Positions 23,680 to 33,328 of a DNA stretch of 64,000 bases are shown piece after piece; within the stretch, counting starts at the first letter, position 1; every line of letters begins with the position of its first letter. The stretch spans positions 96,389,276-96,453,275 of the forward strand of contig NC_061508.1 in NCBI RefSeq assembly GCF_022539505.1, read 5' to 3'. A program made the position numbers and the translations under genes. This stretch comes from Lolium rigidum (lineage: Eukaryota > Streptophyta > Magnoliopsida > Poales > Poaceae). Below the pieces are notes generated by a model that saw only the letters and a list, made by a program, of their open reading frames with translations, had not been told where the DNA came from and did not search any database.

Positions 23680-24899
23680 CTAGCCAGGTGGCCCTCGCAA
23701 ATGCGAGGGCATCATCTTACATGCACCCATTCTATTTGTGAAATAAATTTATGGCTCTATGAACATTGAGTACTAACTTCTAAATGGATTCTACATCCAC
23801 CAAAAACACTGATCATGGTTCACATAGTTTCTTGCACATAACCGTGGTATATAGGGCCTTGACTAACCCGTTATCGGACGTGGCAAAGATATTTCAATTG
23901 AAGAAACTTTCGAGGCATATAGGTGATTAAAAAACACTTGCCCATGAACTATATTGGTCCTCTACAACAACCGCGGTCGAACAAACCCCATGTATATGCC
24001 TTGATCCTGTTAGTCGATAGGGAACTTCTTTATTCTCATGGATTCCCTCGTGTGGAACAGAAGGATTGCCCGAAAAGATGAGCTAGGAAAGTTAACAATG
24101 ACATTGTTTCCCGCCAATCTAGTCGGGTAAGGTTGATCTGCTGATGTACGCATTAGCCACGCTGATGTGGAATAACTGATGGTCTAAAGTGGTTGTGTAG
24201 CATCAAACTGCTTAACCGTGATCGTGCTCTTCTTCCTATGATATAGCCATTATCCAGACACATTAGGCCTAGAACTTGAGCCAATCACCCTCTTGTGATC
24301 ATGCACTATGCCTTGTTCTGGTTGGCGTGAGCTCAACTTGGATCCGACTAAAAAAGAAAAGATGTCAGATGGATTTGATTTGGGACTTTTGGTTTAAAAT
24401 AATATTTTCCTTTGTCGAGATTTCCAAAATCTTGCCAAAAAACAGCTATTCCGGTTAGCACGGGGACAAATTTATACCAGACGGAATACGCCGGTAGTTA
24501 TATAATTTGCTCAATTTTAAAGATTTTTGATAAATTTTTGACAAGTTTATAAACTTGTTTGACGAATTATGGAAGGTATTTTGGCTGGTATTTTCGGCAT
24601 GTCCGAAAACCGCTAATAGTCCACCGGTATAATTTTTAAAACCAAGAAAAAAACTTTGTGTAATTTTGTAACCAAAACATTTTTTGCCGCTGACTGGATA
24701 CTACTTGTAGGATTGTTTTTTTTAAGGGTATAGGATTGTTGTTAGGTGTCCTTGACGTGCACAATATGTACTTTTTGTTGAATTAATCCACGCCAAGAAC
24801 TGTAGGGTTAGATCACCTATTTTCCTTGAGGTTAAGCCACATCATTAAGTTAATGTTTGGACGTGTCTATCTATTAACCCAAGAACTGTAGGGATAGAT

Positions 24900-25290
24900 G
24901 GGATATTCACTTTGGCTCATAGGAGCATTTGCTCCCATTATGTGAATCAACATTTCGAAGTGTCAAAAAATTCTAAAATAAAATTTTACATGTACATCTA
25001 CACATTTTATGTTCGTACACAAGTTTTCAAAAAAAACTAAAAAAAATTGTGACTCCTGTAAAAATGACAAATTTTGATGCTATAACATGACTACGTACAT
25101 GACATTTTTTTGTCTTTTTTGTACACGCCACATAAAATGTTGTTTCTCCACGAAAAATTGTGCACTAACATAGAATGTCATGATGTACAGCAAAAAAATT
25201 ATGTCAGAATTTTTTGTCATTTTTAAAATTATTTTTTAATTATTTTGTATAATGGGAGTATTTGCTCCTATGAGCCAAAACGCCTCCTCC
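24900..25290. mobile_element. MITE, 391 bp, Mutator-like
   Basis: Terminal repeats of about 40 bp: left GGGATATTCACTTTGGCTCA, right (reverse complement) GGAGGAGGCGTTTTGGCTCA, both continuing TAGGAGCAnnTnCTCCCATTA. Flanked by a 10-bp duplication AGGGATAGAT (24890-24899, 25291-25300). A nearby unoccupied copy of the target (about 24795-24829, AGGGTTAGATCACCTATTTT) supports the boundaries. No coding capacity. The target size suggests the Mutator superfamily. Confidence 0.8.
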
Positions 25291-26269
25291 AGGGATAGAT
25301 CACCTATTTTCTTGTTAAATCCCAGACTTATATTAGAGATTCTCACAATCTTAAATGAAAGATCTCACAATCAATAGTTTCATAATTTTCTAGCCAATGT
25401 AGATATGTATATACACCGTTCGATTTTTTCTATTTTACTATCTCGTACGTGAATATATCTCATACGTGAATATATCTCGGACTCTATATCTATATACTTT
25501 GCATGTACGGACAACTTCTCAATTCGCATGTACTATATATCTATATATTTGCATGTACGTATGCAGTTTTGGTAGATTTAATTGGATGTAATTAGAGTCC
25601 TATAAGAATACACTACCCTACCGATGCCTTCTTTTTTATGGCTTATCTACACGGTAGTCTTTTTTGTATTTGGTAAGTACAAAATATCATGTTAGAGCAG
25701 ATTGCCCACCTACGTGACATAAATCATGTCAGATCAGACTACACTTTTAATGTAACTTTTAATATTTTATTAAATCTCAGCCACATATTTTAGATCTAAC
25801 AGTTATAGTAATCTTAATGATGTGGCTTAACGTGGTGGTCACGATGGGAGTTGGTTAACCATTTACGTTCTGAACTCTAACCTATTGAACCGTTTCATGT
25901 AAATGGTAAAATGGGTTAACCATTAGATTAAAAGAGTTAGAAATGGTTAACCATTGGTTATCAAGGTTCGAACCACTTCTACAATCATGCAGTCATAGGC
26001 TACCAAACCAGCACCCTCTCGCCTCGTCCCCCGCTGAAAAAGATCGATGGATACCAAAAACGAGTTTTTCAACAGGTTTCACTATTTATTTGGAACCAAA
26101 ATTAAGTTCCGTATGAACTAGATGAAACAAGATGGATGCATACTACAGAATAGCACATTGACCTGCGTAAAGAGGCATGGGAAATTAAGCAAATCGATCG
26201 AGCTAATTAGCAGACAGGCCTGAGATTCATCGAAGATCCAAACTTTGGTAGACTAGCGTAGCTGCTCCC

Positions 26270-26518
26270 TCACGAGTCAACTCCATCCCGGAGCATGAGC
26301 TCAGCCCTGCTGCCTTCGCCGACCGGCCAGACACGAAGCCGCCGCCGCCGACCAGCCAGACATGAAGCCACCACCGACCGGCCAGACACGAAGCCGCTGC
26401 CGCCGTGGATGTGGGTGAGCTCGATCTGGCGGCGCAGCTCCATGAGCTTGCCGTGAGAGTTGGAGTGCTCTATCAGCACGGACTTGGGGCTCGCCGCCGG
26501 GCGGTACTCCGGCACCAT
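26270..26518 (-). CDS. Captured gene fragment, function unknown
   Basis: A GC-rich block inside the Helitron, unlike its AT-rich surroundings. The minus strand reads MVPEYRPAASPKSVLIEHSN, then SHGKLMELRRQIELTHIHGG, which looks like real protein (balanced composition, amphipathic Leu/Arg stretch). It then runs into a repeat-derived tail made by a GACCGGCCAGACACGAAGCC minisatellite (about 26318-26395). A Ser/Arg-rich stretch precedes the Met in frame, so the first shown Met may be internal. The parent gene is not recognised. Capture by the Helitron is inference from location and base composition. Confidence 0.35.
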   Translation of the reverse strand: MVPEYRPAASPKSVLIEHSNSHGKLMELRRQIELTHIHGGSGFVSGRSVVASCLAGRRRRLRVWPVGEGSRAELMLRDGVDS

Positions 26519-26837
26519 CCTTCTCGACCTGGACAGAGAAGTAGCGAAAGAGATGGAAGCCGACGGGCGGGCGGGCGACTCGTCAGCATCATGGAGGCGG
26601 CGCTCGGAGGTCAGGATTGGGAGGTGCTCGGGAATCGGTGACGTACCCGGTTAACCTTTGGTAAAATGGGGATCGAACCTTTTGGACCAATTTTTTTTTT
26701 AGGTTAACCACTCAGCCCAATGGGCTCTTTTTTAGGTTAGGTTAACCTAACCTTTGGATAAAGGGGAACCAAGTCCCAATTTTACGTGGTGGCTCTATTA
26801 AACATCCTTATTCTGCTTTTAGTATATAATAGATAGA

Positions 26838-27300
26838 TTATTGGTCAAGTCATTTGTTGACATCAAATATTTCTTGATGATTCTCCCCGGAATGACCGAT
26901 ACCCCGATAGCCAACCCAATATTCGATGGCCTTAAAATATTCAAGAAATCCATGGGAACATTTTCTAGTTCTTCCTAATTGGATACAACATAGAATAAAC
27001 TCATTGTCTCCTAAATTTGAGCCATCAAATGTTTCTTTGATTAGATTGTTATATCGTCCGAAGATATCTTAGATTCCTAACTTATTACATCTGATCTAGT
27101 AAACCCCTTTTACCTCGTTGGGTTCACATGATTTCTGTATGATTTCAACATAATTGATATTTCTCTGGAATTTTTTCCTCTATAGGTTCTTAAAAATGAA
27201 GAATGTCTTTCGAGAACTTGCGTGAGATTTGTGCATTTCTGTATTAAGCTTAGGGGAAATAGCATACATCAGAGAAACAATATTGTAAACATTGGTTCTA
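26838..27300. repeat. Duplicated segment, unit 2 (right part)
   Basis: It matches unit 3 at 30968-31430: TATTGGTCAAGT, ATTCGATGGCCTTAAAATAT, CTGTATTAAGCTTAGGGGAA. Unit 3 has about 130 extra bases near 31030-31160. No gene seen. 27300-27570 shows nothing except the C run. Confidence 0.7.
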
Positions 27301-27501
27301 ATCACATGTGTCCTACCACTTTAGTGTTGGCAAATGAAGTAGAAATTTCTAACACATAGAGCTAGAGATAGCCGAAATCATGACAGACCTTGAGGAAACA
27401 CTTGCTTGTAACAACATCTCCACCGGTGCCCTCAACATCCGGTGCTTGTCGCCGGCGCATGCTTTGGGAGTGCGGGCAGACGTGCTGCCCTATTGAGAGC
27501 G

Positions 27502-27521
27502 CCCCCCCCCCCCCCCCCCCC
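27502..27521 (+). repeat. Homopolymer run of 20 C
   Basis: Twenty consecutive cytosines. The length is likely to be variable or uncertain in sequencing. Confidence 0.9.
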
Positions 27522-27570
27522 GACACCGGCTTGTTGCAATAGATGGGCTGAAATAAATTTGTGATTAAAT

Positions 27571-28150
27571 TTAAACAAAATACGACCTTTCGCCTAACTT
27601 CGTAGCCACGTCGGCAAGGCCGGTGATCATGCGTTTATATACCAACAAATCAAATGCCTGAAGATGCCTCACGGTCATGCGCGGCCTTGTTGGACGCGAG
27701 CGCGATGTCCGCAGTGCCTCCCATGCCGCCTCCTCGATGGCAGTGTTGCACAAGCACTCGTCCTTGTTGGCCTTCAACCTCTTGCTTTTAGTGCACTTCA
27801 TCTACGTCTAGACGATCTTCGTCGTCGTCCTAGTCTTAGGATCTGGCACCTAGACCTCTTTCGCCTCGGTCTCTTCCACCTCGACTTTTTTCTCCTCGTC
27901 GTCTTTGTTGTCCACTTCTTCATCCTGAGCGCTGGTCCCCTGGTTGACAGTAGGTTGTGTGCCGTCGCCCCTGATAATTTTGGCCAGGATCTCCAACCCT
28001 TGAACCAAATCGTATAGGGTCGAACAAAAAAAAAAATTGATCATGCAATTTACGATACACACAGACATGTGTGTGCACGTCGATCGTACTATGTTCCCAT
28101 CGCCATGCATTTCGCCGAACATGAGGCGGTCTGCATATGAACTGTCGCAA
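27571..28150 (-). pseudogene. Unknown gene remnant with acidic linker
   Basis: One minus-strand frame reads EILAKIIRGDGTQPTVNQGT, an acidic Asp/Glu/Lys linker (SAQDEEVDNKDDEEKKVEVE), then MKCTKSKRLKANKDECLCN, EEAAWEALRTSRSRPTR and RHLQAFDLLVYKRMITGLAD before a stop near 27571. Three in-frame TAG codons interrupt the middle; each is one C-to-T or G-to-A step from CAG or TGG. I do not recognise the family; linkage with the AT-hook fragment just upstream on the same strand suggests one former multi-exon gene. Confidence 0.4.
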
Positions 28151-28656
28151 AAGAGGTTGCGCCCTCTCCCTCCTGTGCGGTCGACGTCTGGTTCTCGGCC
28201 CCTCTATAGGGCCGATGACTCCAAGTACGAGTGATTGAGGTTAAAACTTTGACATTCATCGCTCCGCTCTCACCGAACCCGTGGGGGATCTTTGTTCCTA
28301 AACATGGAGTACCAGCCTCTTGGTCGAAAAACGCTGGGTCCATAGGCGAACCACATACCGGCACCATTGAAATTCATAAGCATGGAAGTAGATATTGTGA
28401 GGCCGAGGTTTACCTGCTTGATGGCCTGTTTGGCGCGGCGAACTTTACAATCCACCGTCATTGTCGCACGTTGAGCGAGCTCATCCTCTGACTGGGCATC
28501 AGTCATATTGGGTGGGCGGCCGCGCGGTTTGTTAGGAGCAGCGCCGCCGCATCCATCCCACCGACCACACTTGTTGGGCGATATCGGTAGGGATGTACGG
28601 CAACAATGGGAGATATTCGTCGGCGGGCCGGAAATGGGTGGACGGATTGCCCGCAT
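28089..28656 (-). pseudogene. AT-hook gene fragment, unit 3 copy
   Basis: The minus strand encodes SPNKCGRWDG, APNKPRGRPPN (canonical AT-hook core RGRP), DAQSEDELAQRATMTVD, RRAKQAIKQVNLGLTIST, MLMNFNGAGMWFAYGP, then after a frame change near 28330 GTPCLGTKIPHGFGESGAMN. AT-hooks bind the minor groove of AT-rich DNA, so a nuclear protein is likely. The basic/Gln RRAKQAIKQ region could be helical. The frame change and the lack of a clear start make it a pseudogene. Its twin lies at 8430-8816. Confidence 0.45.
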
Positions 28657-29486
28657 GCTAGGGGAGAAGGGAAAGTGATATAGTTGCTGTAGTTTTTACT
28701 TGTTGACAGGAATAATCTTCCCATAAGAATTCGACGTGACTTGTGTTGACGTGGTTGCAGACACGCCCGGTAGCGGCTGAACAAACGGGAGCTGAATCGG
28801 GGTTGGTGAAAACTTTGGATTAGGCCCATCGGCCAATTTTACCTATAATGCGTGGCCCAGTGGGTGACATTCTGCCAGAGCCCATAATAATCCTACTGGT
28901 CGCGTTACTGAGAGCCAGTGGATGCCTAGACAGGTGTCATATTCAGCAAGGTTGGCAGATCCAACTTTTTCAGATGTAGCAGACTCGTGTCTCACAACTG
29001 CTGCGAGTACTGTTGCTGGCATGTGGTCTCGTCGCCTCCAATTATGGAAATGACCAGTAGTAAGTGCATGGTTGTCCGTTCTTAAACATTATTCTCCCCA
29101 CGTAAAGTTGGTGTAGGTAGCCAACGTCGATTCACTATTCACTAGAGAAGGTGAAGCGGGTTTCATGAACTGTGCAGGTAGCCTCGTCATGTTCCGTGTG
29201 CTGAATGTATTTCATCAGCTACCGACACAGCCACCAATCAAGATATCCAGATTTGTGGACATGCAGCTGTGTTGTATACATGTTCGAATAGGAGAAGGTG
29301 AAGGGGGGTTTCAAGAACATACGTCTTCGTATCATCTTGCGGCAGTTTCAATAAAATAGAGAAGAAGCTAGAAATCAATTAGACAAGGACTCAACCTAAT
29401 TGTGATTATATACTCAATGTCTGTATAGGTAATTGCCATGAAAGTGAGGTTAATACTTTAAGTATCTTCAGTAAGACTCGGTACAT

Positions 29487-30726
29487 TTTTTTTTTAGAAA
29501 TAGGGACCTGTCCCCGGCCTCTGCATCAAAATGATGCACGCAGCCAGTTTTCATTTAATAAGATAGAAGCAAAATTCCGACGCCTTACAAAGATTTACAA
29601 GGATTAACCGGAAGCCACCTGCCTGACGACAATTCTTCATACCTACAAACCTACACTTGATGAAGGGGGCTGTCAAAATCGAAGCCTCATGCCCTGACCT
29701 GACACACCAACGCACATCATTTAAACCGGACAAACCGGTCCAACAGATGCAAGGCGACACACGCCGATGCTCCGCTACCGCCGTCTTCCACCGAACCATC
29801 TTCCTGAGTAATCGATGCAGTGACCTTGTCAGGCCTGCCGTCGACATCACCACGATGCCAAACAGCACCTCCTCCCTCCTCCCTGCGTGAGTCCAACAAC
29901 ATGCATCTGGCACCGAGACCCTGCCGCATCATGCCGCCGAGAATCGTTGTTGACGATACTGTAGATGTACACTGCTCCGGTTCTTGCCACCTCCATCCGA
30001 CCACTGCTCCAAAACAATGCCCCCAAGAGGGAAAGCGACATTGGGTGCCGCCATTGTCCAATCCGGAATAACCGGATCTAGGGTTTCCCCCGTAGCAGCG
30101 CGAGTGGGAATACGACAGCTGCAAAGATGATGCCTCCAACAAGGTGACGGCGCATAGACACCGTCATTGCCCGCCACGACCGGAGTCGGAGCACGGTTTT
30201 CACCGGCAGCAGCGTGTCCCCCCTCGCCGCCGGGACTAGATATGCGATCCGGGATCAAGCACAACTAGTCGGCCGACTACCTCCGACGAAATAGGAAGCC
30301 ACCACCACCGCGCCCAGGACCGGAGCCCCGGACGTCCTCGTGTTGTAGATCAGCCCAGCACCTGAGCATGGACGAACGAAGGGACGACCGCGCAGCGAGA
30401 TTGACCCGATTGAGCCCATCTGGGCCCAGATCGCGCCGCCACCGCCCCTGCAGTCGCCGACCGCCTCCGCCATCAACCCACGCCTGGTCGCCGCCGACCC
30501 CTACCACCGCCGCCGATCCGCCGGAGAAGGAGTGCCGCCACCCCGTCGAACTTGGGCCGAGGTAGACCGCCGACGCCGCCACACCACAGGGGCTTTGCCC
30601 TGAGATGGCCCCGGCGACGGCGGCGGAGGGGGAGACGGGCGGGGTGGAGCCTGAAGGCGCGCGGCGGGATCCCCCCGGTGCGGCGCGGCGCCGCTGCACG
30701 GGAGGGTAGGAGAGGGTTACGGGAGG
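29487..30726 (-). mobile_element. Non-LTR retroposon, 1.24 kb, non-autonomous
   Basis: Flanked by the perfect 16-bp duplication GTAAGACTCGGTACAT (29471-29486, 30727-30742). The left edge is a T run, the poly-A tail of a minus-strand element; the tail is preceded by GGACAGGTCCCTATTTCT, a LINE-like 3' end seen in grasses. The opposite (5') end is very GC-rich. No reverse transcriptase is encoded; frames such as 29551-29913 lack known motifs. It could be an internally deleted LINE or a SINE-like derivative. The matching site in unit 2 (11242-11257) is empty. Confidence 0.85.
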
Positions 30727-30742
30727 GTAAGACTCGGTACAT

Positions 30743-30970
30743 GAAGATATGTAAACTGACGACTTACCATGAACTTTTGTTTCAACCGGGATGTATTCTA
30801 CAGTTTTATGAATTGTAGTGCCTGTGCGACGAGTACACTGTTGGCAGATCTGTCTTTTCATGGCCATGCAAATGAAGGTGGTTTGGTTCCTCCAATTGTC
30901 CACTACTCGGCAGAATGTGAGTCAAGTCATTTACGGTCACAAGCTTACTTTTATTGTTTTGTCCATTATA
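30743..30970 (-). pseudogene. Gene-like exon remnant, unit 3 copy
   Basis: Minus strand DNWRNQTTFICMAMKRQICQ followed by TTIHKTVEYIPVETKVHGKS, similar in its first half to 23503-23679. A longer open frame reaching 30277 is an artefact of reading through into the retroposon. Family unknown. Confidence 0.3.
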
Positions 30971-31508
30971 TATATTGGTCAAGTTATTTGATGAGATCAA
31001 GTAATTCTTGATGATTTTCCACGGATGCGTATCTACATCTTCTATTTTTGCCAGTTTGAGGGCCCCATTAAGTCTCCAAGTTAATCCTAGAATAAAATCA
31101 GTATATCCTAATTATGAACCACCCAAATATTTTATTATCATCCGAATAGTGTAAATATTCTCTCCTTAAGGACCCTTACCCCGATAGAGAAGCCAATATT
31201 CGATGGCCTTAAAATATTCAATAAATGCATGGGAATATTTTCTAGTTCTTAATTGGATACAACATAGAGTAAACTCATTGGGTAACTTGATACAACATAG
31301 TTTTATTTTTTGGATTTTTTTCCTCTAAAGGTCCTAAAAAATGAAGGATTTCTTTCGAGAAATCGCATTAGATTTGTGTGTTTCTGTATTAAGCTTAGGG
31401 GAAATAGCGCACATCAGAGATATGATGCCTGGAATATCAAACTGTAACCGGCAACTCCACCCAGTTAAGAGCCACTATGGGAATTAACATTCCACGACAC
31501 AAACTCTA

Positions 31509-31763
31509 CTATCTAATCACCCCACACATACAATATTCTTCCCAAAGCCTCCATTCGTCATAGATGGCCTCGGTGACTCTCCATGCTGGTAAAGTTTGTC
31601 CTTCAAACAAATGCGCGATACGCTCCAGCCAGAGTGTCATGATCATCATCATGAGAATGTAATTTGTTGTCTTCTGATCCTTTCGGGACAGATGATGCAC
31701 AACTAAAGTCCACCCGTCCATGCAGTGGCACCACCGTAGAACACCACTTTTTGTTCTCTCCAA
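31509..31763 (-). pseudogene. Possible LINE ORF2 C-terminal fragment
   Basis: Minus strand TLWLERIAHLFEGQTLPAWR, then VTEAIYDEWRLWEEYC. The pattern Trp-x-Glu-Arg-x-Ala-x-x-Phe-Glu-Gly followed by EWRLW resembles the tail of plant LINE reverse transcriptase proteins (LWxERNARxFxxK...EExxLW). Only this tail is present, with no polymerase motifs. It could also be a host RNase H-like pseudogene. Confidence 0.4.
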
Positions 31764-31769
31764 GAAGCG

Positions 31770-31960
31770 GCAAAGCCGGTTCCTCTACGAACTGGGGCTA
31801 AAGGCTACAAAGCCGGAGGCGGGGGCGAGCATAGAATCTCGGGGGGTAGGGGTGGGGGGCTTTAGCCCTAGTCTGAGCCACCAACCGGGGAAAAGGGGGG
31901 TGGTGGCTACCATTCGCCTCCCTTTAGTCACGGTTGGTGATACGAACCGGATCTAATAAT
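31770..31960. repeat. CACTA-like subterminal remnant
   Basis: CCGGTTCCTCTACGAACTGG, GGGCTAAAGGC, CCCTTTAGTCACGGTTGGTG and ATACGAACCGG resemble the GAACCGG/CTTTAGT motifs of CACTA ends such as 23265-23502. No clear CACTA terminus remains. Confidence 0.4.
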
Positions 31961-32098
31961 CCGAACGGTTTGCCTCCCTCGCGTGGTTATGTCGCTTGAT
32001 CGGGAACTGCTACAGTAACACGGCGCATTTCTTTGTTCATCTCCTGCCTGTATCCTGCCCTCTCTCTACTCTATCTCTTTCATCCCCATCTCCACACC

Positions 32099-32342
32099 AT
32101 GGATTCTCCAATCACTCGCTTTGGGGAGGTATCCACACATGGCACGTCCAAGCTTAGTGTCGATCACACCAACGAGAGCGGCGAGATGTCGGGTTTTCTT
32201 GCCCAATTGAACGGATTTTTTGAAGGAGCGAAGGAATAAGAGAGGTTCATAGGGATTGATCTTGAGTACATGACTAATCAAAAGGATGTTGTCGTCATCC
32301 AACGTTGCTTCAAGAATAATGTCTTGGTCTTCCAATGGCAAG
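32099..32342 (+). pseudogene. 3'-5' exonuclease-like (DnaQ/WRN-exo fold) gene, exon 1
   Basis: ATG at 32099 begins MDSPITRFGEVSTHGT. After a TAA (32237-32239, one base from CAA) the same frame continues ERFIGIDLEYMTNQ, VVVIQRCFKNNVLVFQW, ending at a good splice donor (CAAG|GTACGT, 32343). Phe-Ile-Gly-Ile-Asp-Leu-Glu-Tyr is the DxE motif I that holds the catalytic metal in DnaQ-type 3'-5' exonucleases, and VVxIQ...VLVFQW is the following strand pair. The pyrimidine-rich leader (32040-32098) fits a start here. The remaining exon is found only at its end, 53003-53152, beyond ~20 kb of retroelements. The gene is dead through the stop codon and the loss of most of exon 2. Confidence 0.65.
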
Positions 32343-32448
32343 GTACGTAAGTTTTGAGGCTTTTTCTTGATCCATATAGCATAGGTTATGATGAAAATAG
32401 CATAGGATATCAACTTGTCCGATCCCCATTTGAATCATATATGTGTGA

Positions 32449-32979
32449 CATATTGGCAAATCCGTGATAGAACATATGACATGTATTTAGGACATATTAG
32501 CAAATTGCATAGGATAGCAAAATGTTCCCATTTGAATTCTATGTAAAAAATCAATTACTATTTAGTAATGAATTAATTTTCCTTGTTGCATATTGGCAAA
32601 TCCGTGACAGAACATATGACAATGTTTATTTAGGACATATTGGAAAATTGCATAGGATAGCAAATGTTCCCATTTGAATTCTATGTGAAAAATCAATTAC
32701 TATTTAGTAGTGAATTAATTTTCCTTACTGCATATTGGCTATCCGTGATAGAACATATGACGTAGTTTATTTGGGACATATTGGCAAATTGCATACGATA
32801 GCAAAATATTCCCATTTGAATTCTATGTGAAAAATCAATTACTATTTAGTAGTGAATTAATTTTCCGTCTTACATATTGGCAAATCCATGATAGAACACA
32901 TGACAATGTTTATTTTGGACATATTGGCAAATTGCATAGGATAACAAAATGTTCCCATTTGAATTCTATGTGGAAAAAC
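32449..32979 (+). repeat. Intronic ~142-bp tandem repeats, about four units
   Basis: Units begin ATATTGGCAAATCCGTGATA (near 32449, 32589, 32731, 32873) and contain TTCCCATTTGAATTCTATGT and ATCAATTACTATTTAGTA. The last unit is cut by the Copia start at 32980. A related piece (ATCCGTGATAGAACATATGA) occurs at about 53257, beyond exon 2. 32343-32448 is intron without other features. Confidence 0.85.
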
Positions 32980-33328
32980 TGTTGGGAATATGCCCTAGAG
33001 GCAATCATATATGATGTGATTCCCAATGTATTCATAAAGTTATTTAGCTGTCCTTGTTTGAAGATCTGATATGTACCATTGAATATGTGATTCGGTTGTG
33101 GAACTATGTATTCATGTTGTTCATACTAAATTGTCCTTGGTCATTGAGGTTGTGTTGGACACATAACCTAGACTAATGTGAAAGTTGGCTGATGACTCGG
33201 TTGCACTTGTCATGGGCATGGTGATGCCATTCCAGCTTACACGGGCTCGGCTAAAGAGTCTAGTGAGTCATACCGACCCAAATTGAGATTCAACAAGAAG
33301 GTCGTCATTTGCATGTCTCAATCAATGT

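Larger units (their letters stand above)
23680..26837 (-). mobile_element. Helitron, 3.16 kb
   Basis: On the minus strand it starts TCTATCTATTATATACTAAA after an A and ends with hairpin GCCCTCGCA/TGCGAGGGC, 7 bp, then CTAG before a T. These are the rolling-circle Helitron hallmarks (5' TC, 3' hairpin, CTRR, A/T target, no target duplication). The paralogous site near 30968 is unoccupied. No Rep/helicase gene is present, so it is non-autonomous. It carries a MITE (24900-25290), a GC-rich gene fragment (26270-26660) and repeated GGTTAACCA-type motifs (25850-26760); 23700-24890 holds no recognisable gene. Confidence 0.78.
28268..31430. repeat. Duplicated segment, unit 3
   Basis: Paralogous to 8428-27300 with that unit's insertions removed. 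Collinear landmarks: AT-hook fragment, CTCCAATTATGGAAATGACC, AAGAACATACGTCTT, GTAAGACTCGGTACAT, exon-like DNWRNQTTF, TATTGGTCAAG, CTGTATTAAGCTTAGGGGAA. It carries one own insertion (29487-30726). Confidence 0.75.

Noticed and set aside
30277..30903. 208-codon minus-strand open frame
   Set aside because: It crosses the exact retroposon boundary at 30726/30742, so it is a chance fusion of an exon remnant with retroposon sequence.
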